Below the pieces are notes generated by a model that saw only the letters and a program-made list of their open reading frames with translations, did not search any database and was not told the origin of the DNA. 64,000 nucleotides of DNA from Neurospora tetraspora (taxonomy: Eukaryota > Ascomycota > Sordariomycetes > Sordariales > Sordariaceae): assembly GCF_033439725.1 (NCBI RefSeq), contig NW_026944391.1, forward strand, positions 248,001-312,000, in the 5' to 3' direction. This document shows positions 47,880 to 59,575 of this stretch, piece after piece. Positions within the stretch are counted from its first letter, which is position 1; each line of letters starts with the position of its first letter. Both the position numbers and the translations under genes were made by a program.

Positions 47880-49911
47880 GGAGTAGGGGGATAATGTAAT
47901 GGGCTGGCGCCTAGAGATATGGTGCCTGGGCTTACAGCCCAGGCATGCTCTCTGGTTGGCTACTGCTAGTTAGGCTACCTGTTTATTCTAGTATATAGTT
48001 GTGTCTCTGCAGACTTGTTTAGGCTTGTAGACCTTTCCCTTTTCCTCTTTGTCAACAATCTCAAGCTCTGTTCCACCCTTACTGCTGTGTACACCCAGTA
48101 GACCTGTGACAATATTATTCTTCGAAAAGAATGTTATTTTCCTTATCCTAATTATAATATTCAGTAATGTCGGTTTATTTAGTATTACGGCGGGAATTAG
48201 AGCGTTCTCCGTTATCGGGGTCAATTTCGGGGGGTAAGGTTAAGAAGTGGGTAGAGGCCCGAAGAAGCGCCTCGCTAACGTCCCTTTTAATATTAAGGAA
48301 TACTATTTCTTTAGCCTTTCCCTTATCCTTATTATTATTCTTAAGGATTCTTTTATCAATATTTAGGCCCGTAATCATATTTTTTAATCCTTCGATAACT
48401 TCTTCTTTCTCTATAAAAGAATCTTTTAATTATTGGACTATAGCGGGGTTGTTAACGGAAGTCTTTATTAAAGGTCTATTAGCGTACTAGTTTACGAAAA
48501 CAGAAACCCAATCGTAAATCGTCTCAAACTTAATATTTAAATAGGAAACGAATCGGTAAAACTTTAATACTTATTCGACTCGTACTATATTTATTAATAA
48601 ATAATAATTCAAAATCTTGAAATATAGCTTAGGAATCTCCGTAATATAATTTAGCCAATTTCTCCTAAGTAAAGTAATTGGAAAAAAGGAAATTCGAAGA
48701 GGGGACGAATATTTAGAAGGGAACGCTAGGGACGGAATTCTACATAAATAATTCGGCGAATTCCTCTATCTTTTATTGCAAATCATTGGTAACGTCTTTT
48801 TTAATTATACGAACGTTGAAAATTTTAATATCTTCGACCGGTTAGGAAATATATTAGTCGAATAGGTCGAATAATAGTTCCGGGTCTTCGTCGTCTTCGT
48901 TATTAACTACCGTATCGGCTGGCAATTCGTCGGGTGATTTTGATCAATAGTATATATAATATAGGGACTTTTTATAAAGGATTATAGATTTACCGCAAAA
49001 GCCTTCCTTATTGAAATAAGGGCGTTATAGCATTCTTCGTCGAAGCGAATAGCCTTACGCGTATTCTCTTTAATAATAGGATTAGTAAATTTACGCTTAT
49101 TCTTATTATTAATAACGACCTTCATCTTATCAATGGCCGTATCCTCTTCTTACTTAGGGTCGGGATTTAGAGAATTAGAGCTTCCTTTTCTATTGCTATC
49201 TCCGCCCTCCTTCTTATAAAAAGTTTCGTTATGATTATTATTATCGTCAAAGACTTCCTTGTTATAATAGTCTTCGTAATTCTTAACTTACTCGCTACAT
49301 TTATAGCTGCTAGTACTTTTATATATTAAGCGTAGTAATTTTATTATATTATTATAAATATTCGGTACCTTGAATTCTTAAGACAAATCTTTCTAATTTC
49401 GGGTTTAATTTAGGATTTAATTTTCCTAAGTAGTTATTAGATTAATCTAGAATAATACAAGGATACGATATAAGTGAATCGAAGGTAAAACTAAAATTCC
49501 ATTTATAATAAAAGACTTTAAATAGGGATAAGAAAAGAGGAAGAGAATTAAATATAAGCGTACAGACCCAAATAAATACCTTAGTCGCACAAACGATAGC
49601 GGGACCAACATGCGGGTCGCTAATAGCCAATCCCTTCACTCGTATCCCCTTCACCTATAAGATAAACCCCTATACGTACTAGGGTCCACCCTATACCCAG
49701 TCTTAGTATAGCCAATTAAATAGCTTGCAACCTCTAGCCTATACTATGTACAGAACCTCCATGTATCTCATTCCAATAGCCTCATAATACCACCTCGTAC
49801 ATGGCACCCAGACCCAGTCTGCCAGCGCCGTTACATGGTGGTGCGGGCTGATTGGGCCCACGTGATAGACGATGTCAGTGGATGGTAGAGAGGTGGGATA
49901 GACCCCACTAC

Positions 49912-51685
49912 AACAAGTTATTATTCGATTTAGGATGTCAGAAATATTAATATAAGAAATATCTACTCTTATATCATTAATATCGAATATAAGGACGTAA
50001 TAAATAGTATTCTGGATAACCTATTAATTAAAATTGATTAATTAATATAAACCTTCGATAATTAACAGCCTAGTACTTTTTATTCCAGTTAATTATTAAT
50101 ATTTGTAAGAATTCTAAATTTAACAAATTCCGTAGTATTATAAATTTAATTGTATTTAAGTAGACGTAGGAAAAAAACTTTATAAATATGTATATCGACA
50201 TCTACTTGTATTTGTTTTAATAATCGAAGCGTTTAGTACCTTAACCCTATATGTATACTATTTAGCACATAATATGAACAATGATTTAAGGAATTTAAAT
50301 CGTTAAATTATATTTTTAATCTAGAAGAGTATTAAGGCGTAAATCTCTCTTGAGAAACTTTGTACTGTAAGCGATCCTATTTCGGATAAATCCTCTTACT
50401 TAGATAAAGAAGGATTCGAAAAGCGTATAATCGACGAAATTGCCCGCATTCCCAAAGTAGAAGTCGAAAATACTTTGGGCGAAAAAAAGGAAAAATAGAG
50501 TTCTAAAAAAATAGACCTAGCTACTAACTTCAATAATAAAATCGATAACTTTATAGGTAAATTAGAGAAATACTTCACTATTACTAATTACAAAGTATTA
50601 TAAGTCGAAGGCTTTTCCACTCGTCGTATTAATATTTTTATTATAGAAAAGTAATACCGTTGAGAGGGTATTGTGAAAAGCACAGTATGTGTGTTGTTTG
50701 AATATGTGTAAAATAATAATTCGAAGAATTAAGAGTAAGAAGCTCGCGTGCGGTCGATGACCAAATAGAATACGCGCAAGCCTTATCTAATTTATAGACC
50801 TACATAAGTGGGGTGTACGACTTGCAACTATAATTCAATTAATTAAACCGCTTATAAGGGCCTTACAGCGCCCGTACACAAGTTAGGTAATATAATATAT
50901 AATACTACAATACCTTTCCGGTATTAAGACCCGGCCGTACAAAGAGAATACTACTATCTTTAGTAACCCTAACCTCTAATATTATATATATATCCGAATA
51001 CCCTTACTTCTTAGGTTTTAACTTACAAACGTAAATAATTATAAAATCCTGTTCCTTAATTGCTTTTATTTTTTTAACCGATATTCCTTTTAGCCTTCTT
51101 CCCTTACATTTTTAATACTTTACAATTAATTCCTTCGTATTAGGTAAATTCTTTAGGAGCTATTTATTGCGTTTATATTTATATTTCATATATTTTAATA
51201 TTTCCATCCTTTATACTTTATATCTTCCTTATAATTTAAAATTACAATTAATTTATATTATACATCGTTTAAATCGACTTAATTATCCTCTATTAATTCA
51301 AGAGGCGGTTAGCGCCGGCCGAAAAGGTCCTGTCCCTTAGCAGTAGCCTTTAAATAAACTACGGAAATGATAAGGTAGATACGTCTTTCGGGAGGTAAAT
51401 TTAAACGATAGGCCAATTTACCTATTCGAATTAATATTGTAAATAAACTGGAGTGTTATGGTAAGAATTTCCTTAATAATTTATTAAATAAGTAGTAACC
51501 TTTATATAATTTAAAATATATTTAATTATTAATATTAAATTCAAATTATTTTCATTTATTATTATATTTAAATTTTGCTTTAACGGTCGCGAAGTCTATA
51601 ACTAATTAAACATCTTTATAGAACCCATTACGAAGGGCTTCGTACTTATTAATCAATTTTAATATATTTTTTCTAATTACTAAGG
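49912..51685. other. AT-rich degraded DNA, no assignable element
   Basis: Mutated sequence with no long frame. About 50,390-50,650 has a gag-like flavour in the forward direction, but I cannot support a family. 50,653-50,711 is an inverted copy of about 11,370-11,428, an LTR-like end. The rest, including 50,900-51,680, shows only AT-rich decay. Confidence 0.35.
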
Positions 51686-51929
51686 TCTCACAGGGCTAGA
51701 TCACATGCCCTGTGCCAGTTGTGCCATGGCTGCCATTGGCCAGTGCACTGCACTGCTGCATGACAGAGCCATGGCACTGGGCAGCCTTGGCAGTGGTCAC
51801 GGGGTAGATCCACCCAGGTGGATCTCACCCATGCCCTATATCTGCCCTGGCTGCGCACACCTTTCTTGCTTCCCTCGTACAATAACAAAGATCATATCTC
51901 AGACCTAACGGTGCCCTTGCCCCGTGATA
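51686..51929 (-). mobile_element. Solo LTR, Gypsy/unknown family E (reverse)
   Basis: On the reverse strand it starts with mutated TGTCACGGGGCAAGG and ends GGCTAGCCCTGTGAGA. It shares both termini with the solo LTR at 59161-59442. Flanks TAAGG (51681-51685) and TAAGT (51930-51934, one mismatch). GC-rich with internal GCCATGGC-type palindromes. Confidence 0.7.
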
Positions 51930-52294
51930 TAAGTCTAGGGGGCTAAAAGGTTTAAAGTTGAAGAATTGTTCGTATAAGGATAATTTGATGGGTTCGGATA
52001 ATACGCTATTTATATTTAATCATAAATTAGGGAGTATTTTTACTTCATTAAATTCGCCTTATATAAAATAATAATAATACATAATAATTATTACGTTTTA
52101 ATTCCTACGTTCGGTTATACTATTACCTTATAGATAGTAGGCGTATATTATTAAGAATTAAATTTTTAAGGTAAATTATAGACCTTTCTAAACCTATAAT
52201 ATAAATTTGCAATCCCTATTTAATATAATCGCTTAGGGAAATCCCTAATCTTTGAATAATAATTCTCTTAGTAACATACGCTCTTAATTTTCCG
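51930..52294. other. AT-rich degraded DNA between solo LTR and MULE C
   Basis: No frame and no recognisable domain. Its last bases provide the left TSD of MULE C (CTATATATA, 52295-52303). Confidence 0.4.
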
Positions 52295-52303
52295 CTATAT
52301 ATA

Positions 52304-55300
52304 GCATTTACTCCGCCGGCCCCAGCCTTATGTTAGAGAGGCCCCAATCCCTATAGCGGCCCTAATATTTCAATCCTTAGCACGTTATTTTAATGTAAAA
52401 TAGTATTTACATAGTAAATTCCAAAGTGTTACGTGAACATAAAAAAACACAGCGATACTTAATGATATAGTTTTATATAGAGATTTCTATAGTACACAAT
52501 ATTTTGCACATAGGATAATTCTATAGCATTCATTTACACTACGAAAAACTATAGTACTAAAATGAATTTTATAATACTTAATATAGTATTTTTAGTGTTA
52601 CTGACTAAGTCTGTTTATACGATGACTTCGTATAACTAGAACCTTAGGGGCTAATAAACCTACTTAAGCCCTACCTCTCTTACGTTTAACCGCTTACTTA
52701 ACGGGAGAGTTCGACTCTAGTATAATAACTTCAATAAACTTTAGCTCTAGAGAGCTCGACTCTAGTACAGCCACTTAAATACCATCTAGCACTAACTCTA
52801 GAAACGAGCCGAAATTATATACTAACTCTAACTCTAGCTCTAATTCTAGAGAGGGTTCTAGAGAGGGCTTTATAAAGGGCAAGAATTTTAACTATAGCTC
52901 TAACTCTAACGAAAGCTCTAGAGAGACCTTTAGAGAGAACTCTAGAGGCGGGAACTCTAAAGGCGGGAACTCTAAAAGCGGGAACTCTAGAGACTCTAAC
53001 TCTAACTCTAACTCTAACTCTACCTCTGCCTCTATATTTAGTGCAACCATTTGAATACAATCTAGTACTAGCTTTAGAAATATTACTTCCAACTCGCCAC
53101 TATAATTTACAGTATTAGAGTTAACCGGCTCTCGCATACGCTTACGTTTTATAGAACTGGGAGCAAGCTTGTTAATACTATTATTATTCTCCTAGTAAAA
53201 TAATTTACGTCGAATATTTAGTTATAAACGAAGTAGGTTATTAAAGTTACTCTGTTTAATAGGTTTAACTTTCTTACTCTTTAATATTAGTATAGCCTTC
53301 TTACTTCCCTTCTTTAACGTCAGTATAGCCTTCTTACTTCCTTTCTTTAAACCGGGTATAACCTTCTACTTCTTCGGAATCTTGGGAATTTTTAACTCTA
53401 ATAGGAGGGCGTACTCATTAAGGATAGCTCTAGTAGAATTTTTAGGGCGGCCTTTCTTCTTAGGTACAATGCGGGGGTTTCGAAGGCGGAAATAGAAATT
53501 GTTAATATCCTATTCAAAAGAATTAATTAATAATTATATATAGATATATAGATAATAGATAAAGGATATATAAAAAGCTCCTTAAAATATTAGCGGGGAT
53601 AAATATAAGTAAATTTCAGTAGTTTTTCTATAGCTAACCGCTTAAATATCTTATAGCGGCAAGGGAATCTATACTAGAAAAGAATGTTATAATCGTTATT
53701 ATAAATAGGAAAAAGGGGAAGGTCCTTATATTAATCGGTTAGCCGGCTCCTCTCTACTTAAAAATATTTACAATTAATTATTTCTAACGTAATATATATA
53801 ATCTATATAGGAAAGTTACCAAAGTAAGTACAGGCAATAAACTCGTATCGCTAGCGGATCTAACTCTTAATTAGCTTTTCTACAAAAGTTATTTTCTATT
53901 TACCGGCTATCTCAATAATAGCAGTAACTAGTTTATAAATATTACTATTACCGTTAAAAAGGTAGCTCTTAATACTAAAATTACTTAATTTAGCTAGGGA
54001 AGTAACCCTAACACCAAAATTTCTATATTACTTAATATAGTAATATACCTATTGATTTCTAATAGGGAGCTAATTCTTCTAAATATAATAAAGGACTAAC
54101 TTTTAGGTTAGGAAACGCTTCTTTATATCCTCCTAAGCAGTAAAGAACTCCCCTTCTATATTACTATATATTATGAGCTTAAATTACTTTACAACGCTAT
54201 AGGGGTCGTTAATAATTATTAAATTAATTAAGGGGTTGGTACTACGCATAGAGGTATAAAGACCATAGTCCTAATTATTAAATAAAATAAGGGTTACCTA
54301 TTTATTAATACCTTCTTTATCGTTAGAATTCTCGCTATCGTTATCATTTTTAGCCTTCTTAAACTTTAATTTAGTATTATACAAAATATTTTTGATAATA
54401 TAAAATAAATGAAATTATTATTAAATATTAAGAAATATTTATACTAGTAATTACTTTATTTCTTTATATTTATCGGTTATAATAATAGTCGGTTTAAAAA
54501 GGCTATATTATAATCGTATTTACTTAATAACGTTAATAAGGAAATTGAAGGCTACTTACTTTTCGTTATTAATAATATTAAAAATATAATTAAAAATAGA
54601 ACTAATATTAATGATTCTAGAGATTTAATAGAATAAGTAGTTAAAACAATTCGTATTATATATATTATTAACGATTATAACCTTAGGGAACCGTTTAGCT
54701 ATTTAGAAATAACGCGGGAATAAAAATATAATACCAAGCAACTTTATCTCGTCCTCTGGATCTATCTTCTTAATATAATTAATTTTATTATTATTAAAAA
54801 CTTTAATAAGGGTACCGGTAGGGGTATAATTATTAAAATTAAGTCGGTAAATACGGGCGTACATATTATAAATATCTCTCTTTATATATAGCGATTCTAG
54901 GTACTTATTCCGGATAATAGATATAACCTTATAAGCTCGTATAATAACTAATTTAGAAATATTGTCGATAGTTTTAAATACCTTTAACTTTATTTTATAA
55001 TATTAGGAGTAAGTAGATAGGTAGTAAAACTTCGTATAATTATATTTTTAGTAACTAGGATTACTATATAACTGAAAATACTAGAGTCGGTTTTTTAAAT
55101 CCTTCTTTATTTCAACGCTCTAATTATAACTATCTTTCCGTAATACCATCTTTCGAATCGTCGCCTTTAATTTACCCAATTAACTATACCGGTTATAAAA
55201 GAGGTAATACTATATATATCTACTAGCTAATACCTTAAGCTTTATACCGCGGCTATTTCTACGATTAACTGTAAAGTATAATTCTTTACCTATTTATTAA

Positions 55301-56124
55301 CCGAATTATAAAAGTCCTAAATTATTACGCTAAGCGGTATAGTAATAGGAGGTATATTAAGAATTATATCCTTATAATTAATGATTATACCCTCTTCGTT
55401 TGAGTTTGATTTTAAATCGCTACCTTCTTAGGGTACTTGTATCGAAGGAGGTAGATTAGGAATGAGTGACCGTACGCTAGAATCGCTACTAGAATCGTTA
55501 GAATCGCTACTAGAATCGCTAGGAGAGTCGCTAGAGTCGCTAGGAGAATTAACGAAAATATCGTCGTCAAAGAAGCCTTCCTACTCTTCGTCGACGTTAG
55601 TAAAAGGATCGTTATCGTTGTTATTAACGGCGTCGTTATTAGTCTCCTCGATGTAGGTAAGGTCGATAGACGCATTTAGATCCTACGGCAGTATTTTAGT
55701 TAGAATCTTATACATAATACGCGTAGCGTTTTAAGGCTTTAGGAAAGTTAGTAAACGGTTCTAGTAATTAATACGATTAATATTTACGTACGTGTGGTCG
55801 ATTTTGGCCTGTTCTAGTAATCAAAGGTGGCCTAGTTGTAAAGAGGGAGTAGAAAGAAGGTTATAAAGGTTGAAAGGCATTTACTCAGTCTAAAAATCAC
55901 CAAGTCTAAGAATGGGGGTCGTGTACATGGGGGTCGTGCATATGGGGTCCACTGGTTGATTGGGCTTGGTACTGTCTTATATAGAAAGGGTATTATATAA
56001 TTACTATCTGGTTGAAATAAACGGTTGAAAAAAATAACGTACACGTTAAACCCTAACCCGATTGGGGCCGCTATAGGGATTGGGGTCTCTCTAACATAAG
56101 GCTGGGGCCGCCGGAGTAAATGCC
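52304..56124 (-). mobile_element. MULE C: Mutator-like DNA transposon with long TIRs
   Basis: TIRs of about 58 bp with about three mismatches. The left end starts GCATTTACTCCGCCGGCCCC and the right end carries its inverse, both with the block CCAGCCTTATGTTAGAGAG. Perfect 9-bp TSDs CTATATATA at 52295-52303 and 56125-56133. Inside the right TIR lies the leader (reverse: GGGTTAGGGTTTAACGTG) shared with MULE A and B. Best-bounded MULE in the window. Confidence 0.92.
52600..55694 (-). pseudogene. MULE C transposase remnant
   Basis: Reverse strand. The expected start reads ATA CTG CCG TAG, where A and B have ATG CCG CCG TAG: the start is mutated and the same codon-4 stop is present. The MULE core keeps the second Asp (ITDKYKEIK near 54,465-54,490). 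The C-terminal tail is open at 52,892-53,137, with VELELELELESLEFPLLEF and repeated LEFPPLEF units, and ends in a basic segment. Many stops; inactive. Confidence 0.75.
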
Positions 56125-58667
56125 CTATATATATATATAATATCCTAAACTTACTTTATTTCTCTTGGACGAATAATAAGAAACGGGTATAAGGGTATCG
56201 AATATATCGAAATTATGTAAATGCCAAGGGGTATTAATTATTAAAATTAGAGGGAAATCCGTAACAAAATCGATAATCATAATTCGTATTACTAGGGTAT
56301 ATTCTAATTTAATTAATTAATAATCGCCAATAGTAATATCTCTATCGGTACGATTAGAGTAATATATTGGGTAATACTATACGTATTCTCTAATTTACTA
56401 TATTTTTCGAACTATAATATAATTTTCTAAATTATATAGTATACAGTCGCAATTAAGATAGTATTTATCGTTATAAATTATATTGAAAATTATACTAACT
56501 ATATCCTTCGGGATATATAATTCCTTTAATTTATTCCATTGAATATTATATAATAAATTATTAACGTTGTCGAATAGGTACCCGGTATAAAATTCTGTTT
56601 ATTAATTTCCATAGCCTCCGGGTATACTTTTAAATCCGCTATAATACTATTAAATTTCGAATCGTTAATATAGGCTTTAATAAACCGATGTTTTATTTTA
56701 TAGGTCTATTTGGGCCTCCGTACTAATAAATTAGATTTAGTCGAAAATGGGATCCTCGTTTAAGCGCTTATTATTCGTTATTATTACTTAGTTTAATATA
56801 TTTAATATAAAATTAAACTTTCCGGCGATATAATATATAGTTATGTTGTATTACAATAAATAAATAAAGGCGTTAATTAATTATTACTTATTCTTATCTA
56901 TAAACGAAATACTTAAAAGTTTTATTTAACAATACTTTTTATTACCGAATAGTCGGTAAGGACGATAATAGGCTGGTTAACCGAATAAATGATAATTTAT
57001 AATTGCTTAACTATTTGAACGAAATATATAACTTTGAGTTCGGATAGTTTATATTGCGTTTCTACTTTAGTAAGACGTTTACTTAAAAATATAATTAGTA
57101 GTATGTAATTAGCCGGTATTATAATACGAGGAGATTACTTAAATCCTCTCTTTATATGAAAGAGTATAATATTATAGTTTTATTCGAGTGAGCTATTAAT
57201 TTATAAAAATAATTATTTATTAGGATTGGGGTAAAATAGAAATTTTAAATTATTATAAATAGCCGATTAAATTACCTTGAATATTAGTTTTTCCTTTTTA
57301 GTGGGTTCGTATTCGGTTTTTATACAGTGTTAAGAGCTTGTTAAAAGATTTTTAATTACAATAATTCTTAACTTCCTTCCTGCGGTAAGTATGTTAATAT
57401 TCTTTTTTTATATTAATTTAATAAATTTACTATAATATAAGATAAAGTACTATAAAAAAATAAATCCCCCGATATATATTTTTAAATTAATTTAGGAAAA
57501 ATAATTACTTAAACAACTTCGGTTTTCTCGACGGTTGTAAATAATCTTAGTATATCGATACGGAAATTTAAGAATTTAACGTTCGGGTAAACGAAATAGG
57601 GTTTAGTTAGTGAAAGGGCGATATTATAGGGTACGAATAATTTATAAATTTCTATCAAATGATTAACGTAATTTTCGAGCGTATCCGAAAATATAATATT
57701 ATTATTAATAAACATTTAATAAAAGTAAGTAAATCCGGCTAATAATTAGTCTATGAACCGCCATATATATATTAAGGAATTATAATATTTTCTTAGGGCG
57801 ACGTTAACTTGCTTTAAATTTTATAAATGAATTAAATTAACTTATTTTTAGATTTTTATTATACACCAAATTAATAAAAACAAACTATTACGCCGATTAC
57901 TATAATAAGGATTTTCCTTCTTAAAGAAGTAATAATTCCTATTTATAGTAGTAATAAGTAATTATTTAGAATTATGATTTCATTAAACGTACATGTATTA
58001 ATAATTATACAACCGTTTTATTTACTTTTAACGGTTTTCTATATTATAAAAATTAGATACGTAAATAGCGTAGCGTAATTAACTTATTTTATTTTCCTTT
58101 AAATGTATAATATATCGAATATTTAATTAAGAATTTCATCATCTTTTTTATTTAAAAGGTATAATTTTACTCTAATACGCTAATTTTATTAGCTTTCTAT
58201 TAAAGGAATCTCTATTATATTTTCTTCGGGTATATTAATAACGCTACCTTCCTCCTATAAATTTAGGAATTATTTAATCAAATACTCGAAACCATTTACT
58301 AAATTAGAATTAGTAGCGTAAATATAAATAGCTTCTAATATTACTTTTTTAGGCAAGTTATTAAACACTTTTAATCCTAATATTAATTATTTTTAGGGAA
58401 TTTTAGGTTTATTTTCGGCCTTAAGTTGATTTTTAATCCTTCGGGGAACGGAATAGGACTATTATACTCCGTATTAATTTCGACGGTTATAGTATCCGGG
58501 TTTTCGTTTATTAATTCGTTTAGGATTTGCTTATTAATTATATTATTAATATAAGTATATTTATAGTCGAAGATTTATTCTAGCAATTTAGATTTAGTTT
58601 CTTTAATAACATTATAGGCCTTAACGGTAGGAACGTCGAATTCGTTATTTATAGAGCTTATACTAAT

Positions 58668-59078
58668 GAGAAACTCTATTCGCACCGCCGGAAATCTCTC
58701 CCTACACCGCTAACCAAATTAAGTTCCGAAGTATCTCTACTAACGTCGGGTCCTACAATGCGTGCAAGGGCTCATATTTTTTGTCTCTCTTTACTCTATC
58801 TAACAAGACCCATGCTATAGTTGTGCACCCCCTACAGCCTCTAGGACCCGGGAAAACATCAAAAAATATAACTAATTAACTTCAAATTGAGAGCTTTCAA
58901 CCGTAATCGGGAATGTGAGAAGGGATAATAATAACAGTAGTATAATAATATGAAACGAAGATCAACAGGTTCAATAATACTACTATTGTACTTGTATACT
59001 TAAATTTAGCTAAATTATACTTAGTTGGATTTAAGTAGCGGTGTAGGAAGAGATTTCTAGCGGTGCGAATAGAGGTTC
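58668..59078. mobile_element. MITE, 411 bp, with 10-bp TSD
   Basis: The ends are inverted repeats of about 42 bp: CTCTATTCGCACCGCC/T, then GAAATCTCT, then CCTACACCGCT on both sides. Direct repeats TTATACTAAT (58658-58667 and 59079-59088) are perfect. No coding capacity. Length, TIRs and a 9-10-bp TSD fit a MULE-derived MITE. The TIR differs from MULE A-D, so its mobiliser is not in this window. Confidence 0.88.
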
Positions 59079-59160
59079 TTATACTAATAGCTAATTTTAT
59101 CTTCGATACTAAATTTATAAATATATTTTACGTTAATACTAAAAAACCACTATTGGTAAC

Positions 59161-59442
59161 TGTCACGGGGCAAGGCGATACTGAACGTTGGGGGTAGACT
59201 AAGACTTGTGTATTTGCACGAGGAAGAAAGGAAGCTATCGAATGTGTGCGTGGCTCGTAAGGGATAAACCCAGCGGTGAGCCCATAGCACGTGCACGTGA
59301 CTGACCCACTTGCCGCCTCGGTACCGAGGCGGCACGGCATTGGCTGCAACAGTGCAGCCAATCAGAGAGCGTGCATCAACCCGGCAACCATTGCCGTGGT
59401 GATGCCGCGACCAGATGACAGTCACAGGCTAGCCCTGTGACA
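59161..59442 (+). mobile_element. Solo LTR, family E
   Basis: Starts TGTCACGGGGCAAGG and ends CTAGCCCTGTGACA, so the termini are inverted TGTCAC/GTGACA. Perfect TSDs GTAAC at 59156-59160 and 59443-59447. It contains a palindrome CCGCCTCGGTACCGAGGCGG near 59,313-59,332. Ordinary composition, 282 bp. Confidence 0.9.
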
Positions 59443-59575
59443 GTAACTTTTATAACATTTCCAATATAAAATTACTTATTAATAATTAATATTCTATCCG
59501 AAATATTGTAAATAAAAATAACCTTAAAAGGTTTTTATTATAGTGATAGTAGTCTTATTCCCTATACTAGTAACT

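Larger units (their letters stand above)
43418..48111 (+). mobile_element. Gypsy-A: Ty3/Gypsy-type element with gag only, carrying two nested insertions
   Basis: LTRs 43418-43634 and 47895-48111, both 217 bp, start TGTGATGGGCTGGCG/TGTAATGGG and end GTGATA/GTGACA. They differ by about 25 changes, nearly all transitions. Perfect TSDs ATATT at 43413-43417 and 48112-48116. The inner part is a gag region 43,787-44,650 (a Gypsy/retrotransposon gag core near AELDAWLYTAKAKFY, then a zinc-knuckle-like stretch near 44,510-44,560), then 46,034-46,613. The polypurine tract abuts the 3' LTR and is split by LINE2. No pol is present, so it was non-autonomous or internally deleted. Several breaks in gag. Confidence 0.88.
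42464..49911 (-). mobile_element. Gypsy-B gag region (reverse), split by Gypsy-A
   Basis: The LTR-like block 49,431-49,911 is at the upstream side of the reverse strand. Degraded gag coding is at 49,430-48,117 and resumes at 43,412-42,464, with a zinc-knuckle-like region (about 42,790-42,690). Gypsy-A (43418-48111) with its ATATT TSD lies between. The first 80 bp of the LTR (49,835-49,911) resemble the Copia LTR at 42,385-42,463, so the LTR may be chimeric. No pol is seen. Old, with many lesions. Confidence 0.55.
56134..59575 (-). mobile_element. Gypsy-C pol (reverse, RIP-degraded)
   Basis: Fossil Ty3/Gypsy. The RT block is clearest at 57,509-57,715 (open; contains IIFSDTLENYVNHL and a conserved FVYPNVKFLNFRID stretch). 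Integrase-like coding lies towards 56,150-57,300 and protease/linker coding near 58,200-58,650. It is interrupted by a MITE (58668-59078), a solo LTR (59161-59442) and LINE3. 63,468-64,000 may be its upstream continuation. No LTR was located. Old, dozens of lesions. Confidence 0.65.
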
